Shown piece by piece: positions 33,572 through 41,943 of a stretch of 64,000 nt of DNA; position 1 is the first letter of the stretch, and every line of letters starts with the position of its first letter. The notes under the pieces are model-generated. The model ran no database searches. It was not told where the DNA came from and worked only from the letters and a program-made list of their open reading frames with translations. A program made the translations under genes and the position numbers. Source of the stretch: Nitrospirales bacterium (GTDB taxonomy: Bacteria > Nitrospirota > Nitrospiria > Nitrospirales > UBA8639); assembly GCA_022828225.1 (NCBI GenBank), contig JAJEJG010000023.1:45001-109000 (forward strand), read 5' to 3'.

Positions 33572-34954
33572 TTACTGGTCGCCTGTCTGCGCTTCCACCC
33601 GCTTCTGCTTGAGAACGCGCGCGAGGTACGAGCGCTGGAGCCCCAGCGCTTCCGCGGCCTTGGTCTGATTGCCACGGGTGCGTTTCAGGGCTTGTTCGAT
33701 CAGATAATACCGGTAGCGTTCCATCGCCTCATGGTAGGACAAATCACTCGCCTCCCGCACTTGAGGCTCTTCGTCCTGACCGGCAGAAAGGCGCAAATGC
33801 TCGGGACCAATTTCGCGCTCCGTGCACAGGACCACGGCCCGGGCCACGGCGTTCTCCAACTCCCGCACGTTGCCGGGCCACGGATATTGTTGCATGGCCC
33901 CGAGGGCCGCCTCCGTCAGTCGCATGCCCGGCTTTCCCATCTCCTTGGTATAGCGTCTGAGGAACAGGTCGGCCAAATGAGGAATCTCACCGGGCCGGTC
34001 GCGGAGCGGAGGGATGGAAAAACTGATCACGTTCAATCGGTGAAACAAGTCTTCTCGGAAAGCGCCTTCTTTGACGGCCTTCGACAGATCGCGGTTCGTT
34101 GCGGCGATGACCCGGATGTTGACCCGGACCAAGCGCGTCCCGCCCACGCGGTGAAATTCCCGGTCCTGCAGTAGGCGCAACAATTTGGCTTGCAGGTCCG
34201 GTGCCATGTCCCCGATCTCGTCCAGAAAGAGTGTGCCGTCATCGGCCAGTTCGACCTTGCCCTTTTGTTGCGTGGTCGCGCCCGTGAACGCGCCTTTTTC
34301 ATGACCGAACAATTCGTTTTCGAGCAAGGTTTCGGTTAGGGCCACACAATTGATCACCACGAAGGGATTCTCAATCCGCCTGCTCCATTGATGGATGGAC
34401 CTGGCAAAGAGTTCCTTGCCCGTCCCGCTTTCTCCAAGCAACAGCACGGTGGCATCCGAATCCGCCGCCCGTTTGATCAACGCAATGAGGGACGCCATGG
34501 CCGGCGTGTCCGCCACGATGGTCCCGTACCGGGAATCGACTTCCTCGCGCAACACGGCGACGTGCCGTTTCAGCGATTCGCGTTCCAGGGCCTTTTTCAT
34601 GACCAGGATGAGTTGATCCACATCCAGGGGTTTCGTGAGAAAATCAAAGGCTCCGCGCTTCATGGCTTCCACGGCCCGTTCAATCGTCCCATGGGCCGTC
34701 ATCACAATGACCGGAGGAAAATTCGAGAGGGCTGCCTGTTCTTGCCGGGCCAAAATTTCCAGGACTTCGAGGCCCGTCATCCGGGGCATTTCCAAATCAA
34801 GCAGAACGAGTCCGGGTTCTTCGGATTCCAGGAGTTCGAGTGCGAGCCGCCCGTCGCCGGCGGACAGCGTGACATAGCCCAATGACTCCAAACGATCCGT
34901 CAACATCAACACGATGTCGGGATCATCATCGACTACGAGAACTGTTTTCTGCAT
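33572..34954 (-). CDS. Sigma-54-dependent response regulator, NtrC family
   Basis: 460 residues from ATG 34954. A receiver domain (phosphoacceptor D53 in LLDLEMPRMTG) is followed by an AAA+ domain with Walker A GESGTGKE (173-180) and the sigma-54 loop GAFTGA (220-225), then a Fis-type helix-turn-helix (GNQTKAAEALGLQRSYLARV). It activates sigma-54 promoters when phosphorylated. Probable partner is the convergent kinase at 31787. Targets are not evident in the window. Confidence 0.93.
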   Translation of the reverse strand: MQKTVLVVDDDPDIVLMLTDRLESLGYVTLSAGDGRLALELLESEEPGLVLLDLEMPRMTGLEVLEILARQEQAALSNFPPVIVMTAHGTIERAVEAMKRGAFDFLTKPLDVDQLILVMKKALERESLKRHVAVLREEVDSRYGTIVADTPAMASLIALIKRAADSDATVLLLGESGTGKELFARSIHQWSRRIENPFVVINCVALTETLLENELFGHEKGAFTGATTQQKGKVELADDGTLFLDEIGDMAPDLQAKLLRLLQDREFHRVGGTRLVRVNIRVIAATNRDLSKAVKEGAFREDLFHRLNVISFSIPPLRDRPGEIPHLADLFLRRYTKEMGKPGMRLTEAALGAMQQYPWPGNVRELENAVARAVVLCTEREIGPEHLRLSAGQDEEPQVREASDLSYHEAMERYRYYLIEQALKRTRGNQTKAAEALGLQRSYLARVLKQKRVEAQTGDQ

Positions 34955-35149
34955 GGGCAACCCAACGAACGTTGGTCCTGACAAGCAACCCTATGACAAA
35001 CGAAGGCTCGGCTCGGGTTTCGTCCCGGCCCGCTTCTTCCGCCATTCCGAAACGGCCGGAAGCGATTCTAGGCCCACCCTCCGGAAATCTCAACAGATAT
35101 TATAACGAGTGGTTCACAACGATTTCCGCGACACGATCTCTACGGTCAA

Positions 35150-35253
35150 ACCACCCTCTCTCCAAAGGAGAAAAATGCCGAGGTGAGAGCGGTTTATTTC
35201 CCTCCTCTTTGTAAGGGGAGGGTGAGCTAGGCATGCCCCCGCGAAAGCGGGGG
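35150..35253. repeat. Cluster of REP-like hairpins
   Basis: CCCCCGC (35236-35242) and GCGGGGG (35247-35253) form a perfect stem on a GAAA loop. A second hairpin (CCCTCC to GGGAGG) lies near 35201-35222, and CCCTCTCTCC at 35153 opens the block. This gene-free stretch from 34955 to 35318 otherwise shows nothing. Related CCCTCTCC/GGAGAGGG units occur at 45381 and 63838. Confidence 0.6.
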
Positions 35254-35318
35254 TGGGGTAGAGTCGCATCCCTCAACGCTTGGAGTTTTCCGGAGGGCGA
35301 TGCTATAGTCTCGCGGTT

Positions 35319-36575
35319 ATGAGCGGGGAATATCGGACCAAAGCCTTACTCATCGCGGTGTCAGAGGACCCTGTTCCGGTGCAGGCGTGCATCAACCGGC
35401 TCGCCCCGGAGTTTCTCTGCTTCGTGGTCTCCGAATCCCGGAAAGGCTCCATCGAAGCCGACGTTCAACCGGCCATCACCACGATGCCGCAACGGTGGGA
35501 TTGGATTCTCGTGGAAGAGTCCGGGAGCTTTACCGCGGTCCATCAAACGTTCACCAAGAGCCTTCCCGAGATGCTGAAGACCTGGGGCCTGCAACCCGGA
35601 GAACTCGTCGTGGACTTCAGCCGGGCCACACCGGCCATCGCCGCCGCGATGGCGCTCGCCAGCCGGCCGTGGACCTCGCAAGTCGTCGGCTTGACCGCGC
35701 CGGAGAGCGGCACGGGCAAAAGTGACGTGGTCGCGGTTGAAGACCGAACCTTCGCCTGGCAGGAAGGAAACCCCTGGAACGAAGAAGCCGTACCGGCACG
35801 GCAGGAAGCGGCCCTGTTGTTTAATCAAGGAGCGTTCTCCCCGGCGGCCAAACGGTTTCGACGCATTGAATCGCTGGTCGGGGGAAGCCTCAAACCGCTG
35901 TATCACGGCCTCGCGGATTTGGCCGACGGCTATGCCGCCTGGGAAAGCTTCAAGTACCGGGACGCCTGGGACAAACTCAAAACCGCGCACAAGGCCCTGG
36001 AGTTGGCCTCGGTCTGGGGCGGGCCGCCCGGCATGTCCTCGCTACTGTCCGGGGTCAAACAAAACCTGAAGTTTCTGGAAAGCATCGTCATGGACCCCGA
36101 TGACGTCAAACTTCCCGTGGCGCATGATCTGCTAGCCCATGCCAAACGGCGCGAGGGAGAGCAGCAAATCGACTCTGCCCTCCAACTGTTGCTGCGAGCC
36201 TTGGAAGCCTATGCCCAGTACCACTTGTGGAAACAGTATCGAATCAAGAGTTGGGACGTGCAGGTCGAGCAGTTACCGCAGGATCTGCAGGAAGCCTGCC
36301 GGTCCTGTTATAGCAGCGACGTGGACGGCAAGTTTCACCTTCCGCTTCAGGCCCAATTTCGCGCCCTGTCAGGGCTGGGGCATCCCATGGGACAGACCTT
36401 TATGAACGAGTGGACCAAGCTCAAAACCTTGTGGGATGCGGCCCATCAGAGCGTCCTGGGCCATGGGTTTCAAACAACGAAAGCCGACCGGTTTCATCAG
36501 TTCTATGCGGCAGCCATCAAACTGACCAACGTCACCGAACCCGACTTGCCGGTTTTCCCGAGGATGACCCTGTAA
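35319..36575 (+). CDS. CARF-domain protein of the TIGR02710/Cas_02710 type, no CRISPR nearby
   Basis: 418 residues from ATG 35319. The start KALLIAVSEDPVPVQACI and the ELVVDFSRATPAIAAAMALAS motif match the CARF-like N-terminal domain of TIGR02710-type CRISPR-associated proteins, which bind cyclic oligoadenylates in related systems. The C-terminal half is helical and contains LLLRALEAYAQYHLWKQYRI, resembling the conserved R-x-x-E-x-x-x-Q block of Cas_Cas02710. The classic R-x4-6-H HEPN motif is not obvious. No cas genes or arrays are in the window. A thioesterase gene starts five bases after its stop. Confidence 0.75.
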   Translation: MSGEYRTKALLIAVSEDPVPVQACINRLAPEFLCFVVSESRKGSIEADVQPAITTMPQRWDWILVEESGSFTAVHQTFTKSLPEMLKTWGLQPGELVVDFSRATPAIAAAMALASRPWTSQVVGLTAPESGTGKSDVVAVEDRTFAWQEGNPWNEEAVPARQEAALLFNQGAFSPAAKRFRRIESLVGGSLKPLYHGLADLADGYAAWESFKYRDAWDKLKTAHKALELASVWGGPPGMSSLLSGVKQNLKFLESIVMDPDDVKLPVAHDLLAHAKRREGEQQIDSALQLLLRALEAYAQYHLWKQYRIKSWDVQVEQLPQDLQEACRSCYSSDVDGKFHLPLQAQFRALSGLGHPMGQTFMNEWTKLKTLWDAAHQSVLGHGFQTTKADRFHQFYAAAIKLTNVTEPDLPVFPRMTL

Positions 36576-36580
36576 CTCCG

Positions 36581-36961
36581 GTGAACGTCAAAATCTATTA
36601 CGAGGACACCGACTGCGGCGGCGTGGTGTATTACGCCAACTACCTCAAATATTTTGAACGGGCGAGGACCGAATACTTACTCGCACACGGGATCTCGGTC
36701 GCGGAGTTCCAGCGGCAAGGCATCTACTTTCTGGTCACCCATGCGGAAGTCTTCTACCGCTCCGCGGCGCATTACGGCGAAACCCTCAACGTCGAAACAC
36801 GTGCCTCGGCCTCGCGAAAAACCGCCGTCACCTTCTCCCACACGATCCGGGAAACAACCAGCCAACGCCTGATCGTCGAAGGCTCAGCCACCCTCGTCAC
36901 GGTCGACGCCAAAGGAAAAATCATCAAGCGCCCGCCCCAGTTGCAGGCGATGTTCCAGTAG
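36581..36961 (+). CDS. ybgC: YbgC-family acyl-CoA thioesterase
   Basis: 126 residues from GTG 36581, the only start that does not run back into the CARF gene. The hot-dog fold signature YYEDTDCGGVVYYANYLKYF lies at 6-25 with the catalytic aspartate, then THAEVFYRSAAHYGE. It hydrolyses acyl-CoA thioesters; in many bacteria the gene belongs to the tol-pal cluster, which is not seen here. It is spaced five bases from the CARF gene and likely co-translated with it. Confidence 0.88.
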   Translation: MNVKIYYEDTDCGGVVYYANYLKYFERARTEYLLAHGISVAEFQRQGIYFLVTHAEVFYRSAAHYGETLNVETRASASRKTAVTFSHTIRETTSQRLIVEGSATLVTVDAKGKIIKRPPQLQAMFQ

Positions 36962-37051
36962 CCTGCTCCTCCTGTCATCCTCGACATCCTTAATCGAGGA
37001 TCCAGTGTCTTTGCTTCTCCTGACCGGTATAAAGATCAACTCAACTGAATT

Positions 37052-37197
37052 TAGGACCCTCTGATTTATGGTGCTAGCGGGATGCAGGGCAAGGCGTCCC
37101 GTAGCGAGACCCGAGGCTTATCAACTGGATAGGCGAGGGTTGAGCGAGGACACAACGCCGCCATGCGCGCGATAGCGCCATAAGGCAGAGGGTCCTA
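37052..37197. mobile_element. MITE-like element, about 146 bp
   Basis: Begins TAGGACCCTCTG (37052-37063) and ends with its exact inverse, CAGAGGGTCCTA (37186-37197). Imperfect inversion continues inwards for at least 10 more bases (TTATGG/CCATAA, GCTA/TAGC). No transposase is encoded. The right end supplies the TAG stop codon of the zinc-ribbon gene at 37195. I see no target-site duplication clear enough to report. Confidence 0.7.
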
Positions 37198-37545
37198 GGG
37201 TTTTTCCCGGAACACCCACGCCATATACATCCCGCCGATCGCTATGGTGACCAGTTCCACAGTCTGCAGAATGCGGCTCACCACGGCCTCGGGCTCCGGC
37301 GGCGACAGGATAAAGTGCATGCCCAAGTAGGCAGGCGAAGAGCCGGGCGGAGATTCCCACGGCGGAAACAGTACGGCCAATACCAACAGGCCCGCCATGA
37401 TGTACAAAATCCGAAGATTCAGGATTTCCTTGGCACGAGCCTCGGTTTGCGGTTCCTGAACAAACCGCTTCCCGCAACTGGTGCAAAAGCGGGCTTCCGA
37501 AGCCGATTTATGCCCGCAAGCCTGACACGTCTTTTGACCATTCAT
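37195..37545 (-). CDS. Zinc-ribbon membrane protein, small
   Basis: 116 residues. The start MNGQKTCQACGH, then FCTSCGKRF, is a double-CxxC zinc ribbon (C7/C10, C22/C25). Two hydrophobic segments follow (about 44-62 and 94-110). The stop codon lies in the end of the MITE-like element, so the C-terminus may be new. The first 80 bases of this gene are repeated, diverging, at 39116-39197 and 40421-40488. Function is unknown. Confidence 0.75.
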   Translation of the reverse strand: MNGQKTCQACGHKSASEARFCTSCGKRFVQEPQTEARAKEILNLRILYIMAGLLVLAVLFPPWESPPGSSPAYLGMHFILSPPEPEAVVSRILQTVELVTIAIGGMYMAWVFREKP

Positions 37546-37716
37546 GGGGATGGGAATACCTGGTACTTTGAAGGGGTTCCGGTCTTTTGGACAGCCCGAT
37601 CCGTACTATAAGGCGTATTCGGGTTGATTGTCACCCCGCATACCTCTTCTGATTCAGCAGCCCGAGCCCCCATCACGAGCAAAGTCCTCTTGCACTTATA
37701 TTGACAATTGACAACC

Positions 37717-37726
37717 GTTCATGAAC
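37717..37726 (+). promoter_or_regulatory. Palindrome before higBA
   Basis: GTTCATGAAC is a perfect 10-base palindrome ten bases before the toxin start, next to two overlapping TTGACA-like hexamers (37701, 37708). It is a likely site for HigA autorepression. A -10 box with correct spacing is not clear. Confidence 0.5.
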
Positions 37727-37736
37727 AGTGCACATA

Positions 37737-38015
37737 ATGATCGTCACTATCAAACATCGAGGCTTGAAACGGTGGTTTTACAAGGAAGACCCTACCGGTT
37801 TGACTCCGCATCTGGTGCCGATCATTGACGATATTCTGGCACGGCTGAACGTGGCAGAAGATGTGAAAGCCCTGAACCTTCCGGGATGGAACCTGCATCC
37901 GTTAACAGAAGAGTTAAAAGGATATTGGAGCGTGAAGGTCACCGGAAACTGGCGTATTATTTTTCGGTTTGAAGGCGGTAATGTCTTTGACGTCAAGTTG
38001 GTTGATTATCATTAG
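37737..38015 (+). CDS. higB: HigB/RelE-type toxin
   Basis: 92 residues from ATG 37737; a GTG nine bases upstream is possible. [13 protein letters not shown] near the N-terminus and [20 protein letters not shown] near the C-terminus are typical of HigB-type RNase toxins that cleave mRNA on the ribosome. It is the intact counterpart of the broken copy at 6251-6531 and shares the KHRGLKR and WSV-V--NWRI blocks. The antitoxin follows after 13 bases. Confidence 0.92.
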   Translation: MIVTIKHRGLKRWFYKEDPTGLTPHLVPIIDDILARLNVAEDVKALNLPGWNLHPLTEELKGYWSVKVTGNWRIIFRFEGGNVFDVKLVDYH

Positions 38016-38028
38016 AAAGGAGCATGAT

Positions 38029-38328
38029 ATGGGACTACACAATCCACCTCATCCGGGCCGTTCGATCAGACGGGACTGTCTCGAAGCTCTCGGACTGACG
38101 GTGACTGACGGCGCTAAGATACTGGGGATTACCCGGCACATGCTGTCGAGAATCTTGAATGGCCAGGCCGGGATTTCCCCGGAGATGGCCGTGCGGCTGG
38201 AAAAAGCCTTTGGCGGGACCGCGAAGAGTTGGCTCGCACTTCAGCAGGCGTATGATCTTGCACAAGTAAAACGCGAAAAAATCAAAGTGCGGCGCGCGTC
38301 TCTGGTTCTGGAAGAAGTGAGAGTATAA
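38029..38328 (+). CDS. higA: HigA-type antitoxin
   Basis: 99 residues from ATG 38029 with GAAAGGAG upstream. NPPHPGRSI, then an XRE helix-turn-helix ([20 protein letters not shown]), then [20 protein letters not shown], is the family pattern. It binds HigB and the operon promoter. Toxin-first order is normal for higBA. The same order is kept in the decayed locus at 6 kb. Confidence 0.93.
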   Translation: MGLHNPPHPGRSIRRDCLEALGLTVTDGAKILGITRHMLSRILNGQAGISPEMAVRLEKAFGGTAKSWLALQQAYDLAQVKREKIKVRRASLVLEEVRV

Positions 38329-38383
38329 AGAGAATCGATTCCACTAAGCGGGTCGCGGGGCACATTCTGGAGCACATATAGAC

Positions 38384-39103
38384 ATGTCAACGCAGTCGAG
38401 CATCGAATGGACAGACACTACTTGGAACCCAGTGACGGGCTGCACGAAGATCAGCGACAGCTGCAAGCATTGCTACGCCGAGCGAATGACGACACGGCTC
38501 CAAGCGATGGGCGTAGAAAAATATCAGAACGGGTTCGAGTTCACCGTTCACGAGTCCGTACTGGAAGAACCTCTCAGGTGGAAAAAGCCGCGGCTCGTGT
38601 TCGTGAACTCGATGAGCGACCTGTTCCACGAAGCCGTCCCCACCGCGTTCATCGAGTCGGTGTTCCGCATCATGAATCGGGCATCCCAGCATACGTTTCA
38701 GGTGCTCACGAAGCGCCCGGCCCACGTCATGGAACTCGATGATAGATTGATTTGGACGCCGAATATCTGGCTGGGCACGAGCATCGAATCCAAAGAGTGG
38801 ACCGACCGATTGGCGAAGCTGAAAGAATCCAACGCCCTAACAAAATTCCTGTCTCTTGAACCATTGCTTGGGCCTTTGCCCGGCCTGGACCTGGCAGGAA
38901 TCGATTGGGTGATCGTAGGCGGTGAATCAGGACCCGGCGCCCGACTCATGAAGGCGGACTGGGTGCGGGACATACGTGACAATTGCCTACGAAGCGGAGT
39001 CCCGTTTTTCTTCAAGCAGTGGGGCGGTGTGTTCAAGAAACAGACGGGTCGCGTGCTTGATAAAAAAACGTGGGATCAAATGCCCGCTTTCAAAACGATC
39101 TGA
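38384..39103 (+). CDS. DUF5131 (phage Gp37/Gp68-like) protein with radical-SAM-like cysteines
   Basis: 239 residues. The start [18 protein letters not shown] is the hallmark of the DUF5131/Gp37-Gp68 family, with C20, C27 and C30 spaced as in a CxxxxxxCxxC iron-sulphur-type motif. [12 protein letters not shown] and [13 protein letters not shown] are further conserved blocks. In other genomes these genes accompany three-Cys-motif partner (TcmP) proteins in phage or defence contexts; no such partner is seen here. It follows higBA after 55 bases, so it may travel with it. Confidence 0.85.
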   Translation: MSTQSSIEWTDTTWNPVTGCTKISDSCKHCYAERMTTRLQAMGVEKYQNGFEFTVHESVLEEPLRWKKPRLVFVNSMSDLFHEAVPTAFIESVFRIMNRASQHTFQVLTKRPAHVMELDDRLIWTPNIWLGTSIESKEWTDRLAKLKESNALTKFLSLEPLLGPLPGLDLAGIDWVIVGGESGPGARLMKADWVRDIRDNCLRSGVPFFFKQWGGVFKKQTGRVLDKKTWDQMPAFKTI

Positions 39104-39197
39104 CGCCATGCCCAATACTGCTCCCGCAACCGGTGCAAAAGCGGGACTCCGAAGCCGATTCATGCCCGCAAGCCTGACATGTCTTTTGCCCGTTCAT
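39090..39197 (-). pseudogene. Fragment of the zinc-ribbon gene, second copy
   Basis: On the minus strand it reads MNGQKTCQACGHESASESRF, then a second CxxC, then stops after 35 codons. The first 28 codons match the start of the intact gene at 37545 with about 90 percent base identity (roughly 39116-39197). The match begins exactly at the start codon; the sequence before the ATG is unrelated. All that remains is the ribbon itself. It could in principle be a real micro-protein. Confidence 0.7.
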
Positions 39198-39429
39198 CAC
39201 GTCAAATTATAATCAAGCAGAGATAAATTTCCAGTAGGGGAATCCGAGACACAGACACGAGCCAGAAACGGTTTCAAACAGGCGACCGACAATGTAATAT
39301 TGCAGAATGATAAATCAAGTAGCCGAACCCGGACCAAGCCATGCGCTAGGCGCTGAAAAAGAAATACGTTCTTATTGATGCTCTAAGTATGTAAGTTCCT
39401 TCTGCATTCACGCTAAGAAAGGTAAAGCA
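39198..39429. other. Intergenic, nothing recognised
   Basis: Lower-GC stretch without convincing start codons or hairpins. It separates the second zinc-ribbon fragment from the small membrane protein and marks the start of a lower-GC segment running to about 40330. Confidence 0.4.
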
Positions 39430-39654
39430 ATGAATAAATTCCTCGCATCATCCATAGCCGTTTTAAATCAGCTTCTAGCTGTGGTCTTTATTCTCATTGG
39501 GTCACTTATTGGATTTAAAGATGATTTGGGAGTCTTGGGGGGATTTTTAGGTTTCTTTGTTGCTGTCATTATTTGTGGAACTCTTGCACTATTAGTTGAT
39601 ATTCGGGATGAACTGACCAGAATTAGGCAAGAATTACAGTATAGAAGTTCATAA
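39430..39654 (+). CDS. Small two-helix membrane protein
   Basis: 74 residues with AGAAAGG upstream. Two hydrophobic segments (about 7-25 and 33-55) precede a charged C-terminal tail (DELTRIRQELQYRSS). No family is recognised. Codon use is A/T-rich compared with the flanks, consistent with recent acquisition. Confidence 0.6.
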   Translation: MNKFLASSIAVLNQLLAVVFILIGSLIGFKDDLGVLGGFLGFFVAVIICGTLALLVDIRDELTRIRQELQYRSS

Positions 39655-39712
39655 GAGGCTCCTTTCTATAAAGACGGGGCGCGGGGACTTATATACCTGT
39701 TTACCCACTACT

Positions 39713-39814
39713 CTAATTTCCACTCTTCTGGACAAGTTGACGAGTCAACTCTACGAGTTCTTTCAGAAGTTGTTCGATAGATTTCAAACGTTCATTCATT
39801 TGATTAGGGATCAT
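39713..39814 (-). CDS. Very small coiled-coil-like protein (tentative)
   Basis: 33 residues from ATG 39814 (MIPNQMNERLKSIEQLLKEL), with GGAAG just before the start; a GTG at 39895 would give 60 residues. The leucine spacing suggests one amphipathic helix. It follows a secreted coiled-coil protein on the same strand and may be co-transcribed. Evidence is weak. Confidence 0.35.
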   Translation of the reverse strand: MIPNQMNERLKSIEQLLKELVELTRQLVQKSGN

Positions 39815-39866
39815 GTCTTCCGGGTTGAGTGGGTTGTGTATAACAGGATTCCTTTCATTCTTTAGC

Positions 39867-40301
39867 TTACTCTTCAGAATTAAATTGCTGTTCACATTTT
39901 CGTCGAGCCACGTAATACAGTCCCATTCTCATATCTTTATCTTCTGAATGCTTTTCTAACAGTCCTTTCAACGTGATATTTTCCAATTCTCTAAAGATCT
40001 TTTCTAAAGTATCTTTATGTTGTCTCATTTCTAATGGATTTCGTTTCTCCAAAGCGTTCCGACAAGGAATTATTAAATGTTCTCGAAGTTCTTGCCTAAT
40101 TTCTTGAATTTTTTGTCGAATTTTTTCTTCTTCTCGTAACTCTTTTTCTATTTCTTCTCGTAACTCTTCCCTCAGTTCTTTTCTTATTTCTTCTCTTAGT
40201 GTTTGAAACTCTTCTTTATTTATTTGGGCTTCTATTTGAGGAAGAAAAAAGACTCCGCTCCATAACCAAATCCCAAGTAGAGCGTATAGAAAAAATTTCA
40301 T
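39867..40301 (-). CDS. Exported coiled-coil protein, unknown function
   Basis: 144 residues from ATG 40301 with GGAGGG upstream. A signal peptide or anchor (MKFFLYALLGIWLWSGVFFL) leads to a long Glu/Arg/Lys helix with repeated EEIRKELREEL heptads (about 28-80), then a less regular C-terminal half with two cysteines. Low GC compared with its neighbours. It might be a small envelope protein; no family is recognised. Confidence 0.65.
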   Translation of the reverse strand: MKFFLYALLGIWLWSGVFFLPQIEAQINKEEFQTLREEIRKELREELREEIEKELREEEKIRQKIQEIRQELREHLIIPCRNALEKRNPLEMRQHKDTLEKIFRELENITLKGLLEKHSEDKDMRMGLYYVARRKCEQQFNSEE

Positions 40302-40420
40302 CAGACCCTCCGTAAGCGTCCCCGTCAAGGAGACAATTTAAAGTAGAGTTTCTGGCTTGTTCGACCTGCCGTCGGAACATGGCAGGGGAAGCTTACGGCA
40401 AGGCCATAGTTTGTTCTCAA

Positions 40421-40488
40421 CTGCAACTGGTGCAAACGCGAGCCCCCGAAGGCAATTCATCCCCGTAAGCCTGACAAGTCTTTTGACC
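40421..40488 (-). pseudogene. Third, degraded copy of the zinc-ribbon gene start
   Basis: On the minus strand GQKTCQAYGDELPSGARVCTSC can be followed in pieces (two blocks of about 10 residues), with the second ribbon cysteine replaced by tyrosine and a stop right after the last CxxC. It matches the starts at 37545 and 39197 with about 75 percent base identity and has lost its ATG. Confidence 0.7.
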
Positions 40489-40514
40489 TTTCCCAAGAAT
40501 AATGAGGAGAAAAG

Positions 40515-40588
40515 AGGATTGGGATGTCCCGATCCAAACCCATGAGTTGCAACTACGCGGAAAAGGGAAATCCTTCTTTTCACTTTAG
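40515..40588 (+). pseudogene. Degraded fragment of the purM 3' end
   Basis: On the plus strand it reads EDWDVPIQTHELQLRGKGKS, then FFSL and a stop. The intact PurM ends EDWEVVIHTHDGRLRGKGKS, then FVPF. Thus 16 of 24 residues agree and the length to the stop is the same. The rest of purM is absent. It lies immediately after the third zinc-ribbon fragment. Confidence 0.8.
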
Positions 40589-40591
40589 CCG

Positions 40592-41785
40592 TTAGATGTC
40601 CTGAAATTGCGAGAGCCACTCCTGAAGAGCCTTGTTTTTCTCTGCATAATCTTCAGGAGTCTTACCATCCGCATCTTGCACCCTGAAAAAATTAGGACCG
40701 ACGTTCAGCAAGGCATCGACAACCATAGGATTTTCGTTGGAGTCAGCCGCCTCATGCAGGGGCGTTTTGCCGAATTTATCCTGCGCATTCGGGTCAGCTC
40801 CGGCATTCAGTAAGGTGGTAACGACCTCGGGATTTTCATTGGACTTCGCTGCCCAATGCAGGGGGATCTTGCCAGTATTGGTTCTCGCGTTCGGATCAGC
40901 TCCGGCGTTCAGTAAGACGGTAATGACTGCTGGGTTATCGTTGAACCAAGCCGCCTCATGTAGGGGCGTCTGGCCAAATTTATCCTGCGCATTCGGGTCG
41001 ATCCCAGCATTCAGTAAGGTAGTGACGACCGTGGGATTATTGTTGGACCTAGCTGCCTCATGGAGAGGGGTTTGATTGGATTCATACTTCGCATTCGGGT
41101 CGGCTCCGGCGTTCAGCAAGGCGATGATGACCGCGGGATCTTCATTGAACCGGGCCGCCCGGTGCAGGGGGGGTTCCCCTCTGTCGGTTCGTGCGTTCGG
41201 GTCGGCTCCGGCGTTCAGGAGTGCCATGACGACGAAGGAATTGCTCCTGACCGCCAGATGTAGGGGAGTTTCTTTATCTCGATAATAGACGTTTTCTCGC
41301 GCATTCGGGTCAGCTCCAGCATTGAGCAGGACCATGATGACTGCGGGATTTCTGTTGGACAAAGCCGACTCATGCAAAGGGGTCTGGTCGAATTTGTCCC
41401 GAGCGTTCGGGTCAGCACCAGCGTTCAGGAGCACTGTGATGATGGCAGAATTTTTATTGTGCGCGGCAGCCTCATGCAGAGGAGTCTGGCCGAATTTATC
41501 CTGTACGTTCGGGTCAGCCCCGGCATTCAGCAAAGCAGTGACAACTAAAGGGTTTTCGTTGGTCTTGGCCGCCCAATGCAGGGGGGTGTCACCAGCCCAA
41601 CTATCATAGGTATCTTCGTTCGTTCGCGCGTTTAGGTCAGCCCCGGCTTGCAGACAATCGGTTACGGTCTTCGGCGTGGCGCTTTTGAAAAACTCCTTGG
41701 TGTTCCACTTCTCACAGTCCGCGCCACTGGCTGGCCAAGCCGCTAGTAGGAGGCACAGGCTACAAATCGCCGCGATGCGTTTCAT
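40592..41785 (-). CDS. Exported ankyrin-repeat protein
   Basis: 397 residues from ATG 41785 with AGGAGAA upstream. A signal peptide (cut after ASG near residue 21) is followed by about ten ankyrin repeats of 35-38 residues with the frame TPLHEAA, then NP-VV-LLNAGADPNA. The DNA repeats are close in sequence, indicating recent tandem expansion. The repeats are longer than the 33-residue norm because of an N-E/N-P insertion in the loop. Likely periplasmic or exported protein-binding role; the partner is unknown. Next to it lie several gene fragments. Confidence 0.85.
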   Translation of the reverse strand: MKRIAAICSLCLLLAAWPASGADCEKWNTKEFFKSATPKTVTDCLQAGADLNARTNEDTYDSWAGDTPLHWAAKTNENPLVVTALLNAGADPNVQDKFGQTPLHEAAAHNKNSAIITVLLNAGADPNARDKFDQTPLHESALSNRNPAVIMVLLNAGADPNARENVYYRDKETPLHLAVRSNSFVVMALLNAGADPNARTDRGEPPLHRAARFNEDPAVIIALLNAGADPNAKYESNQTPLHEAARSNNNPTVVTTLLNAGIDPNAQDKFGQTPLHEAAWFNDNPAVITVLLNAGADPNARTNTGKIPLHWAAKSNENPEVVTTLLNAGADPNAQDKFGKTPLHEAADSNENPMVVDALLNVGPNFFRVQDADGKTPEDYAEKNKALQEWLSQFQDI

Positions 41786-41943
41786 GCGTTTTCTCCTGAA
41801 TCCGCTCCCTACTCTCAACGGGGTTATGATACCTCAACGATACGCCCGTCCATCAACCGCACTTTTAGTGTACTTAACCTCACCGGTAGAGCACAATCAA
41901 AAGAATTCATGACCAAACCGCGCTTTCACTCTTCACGACAGAA

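Noticed and set aside
37462-40488. Integron-type attC sites for the three repeated segments
   Set aside because: The repeats encode the zinc ribbon of a nearby gene and lack the RYYYAAC/GTTRRRY core ends; no integrase is present.
40338-40619. A 93-codon minus-strand open frame
   Set aside because: It runs antisense to the purM tail fragment and in another frame through the third zinc-ribbon fragment, so it is a chance frame.
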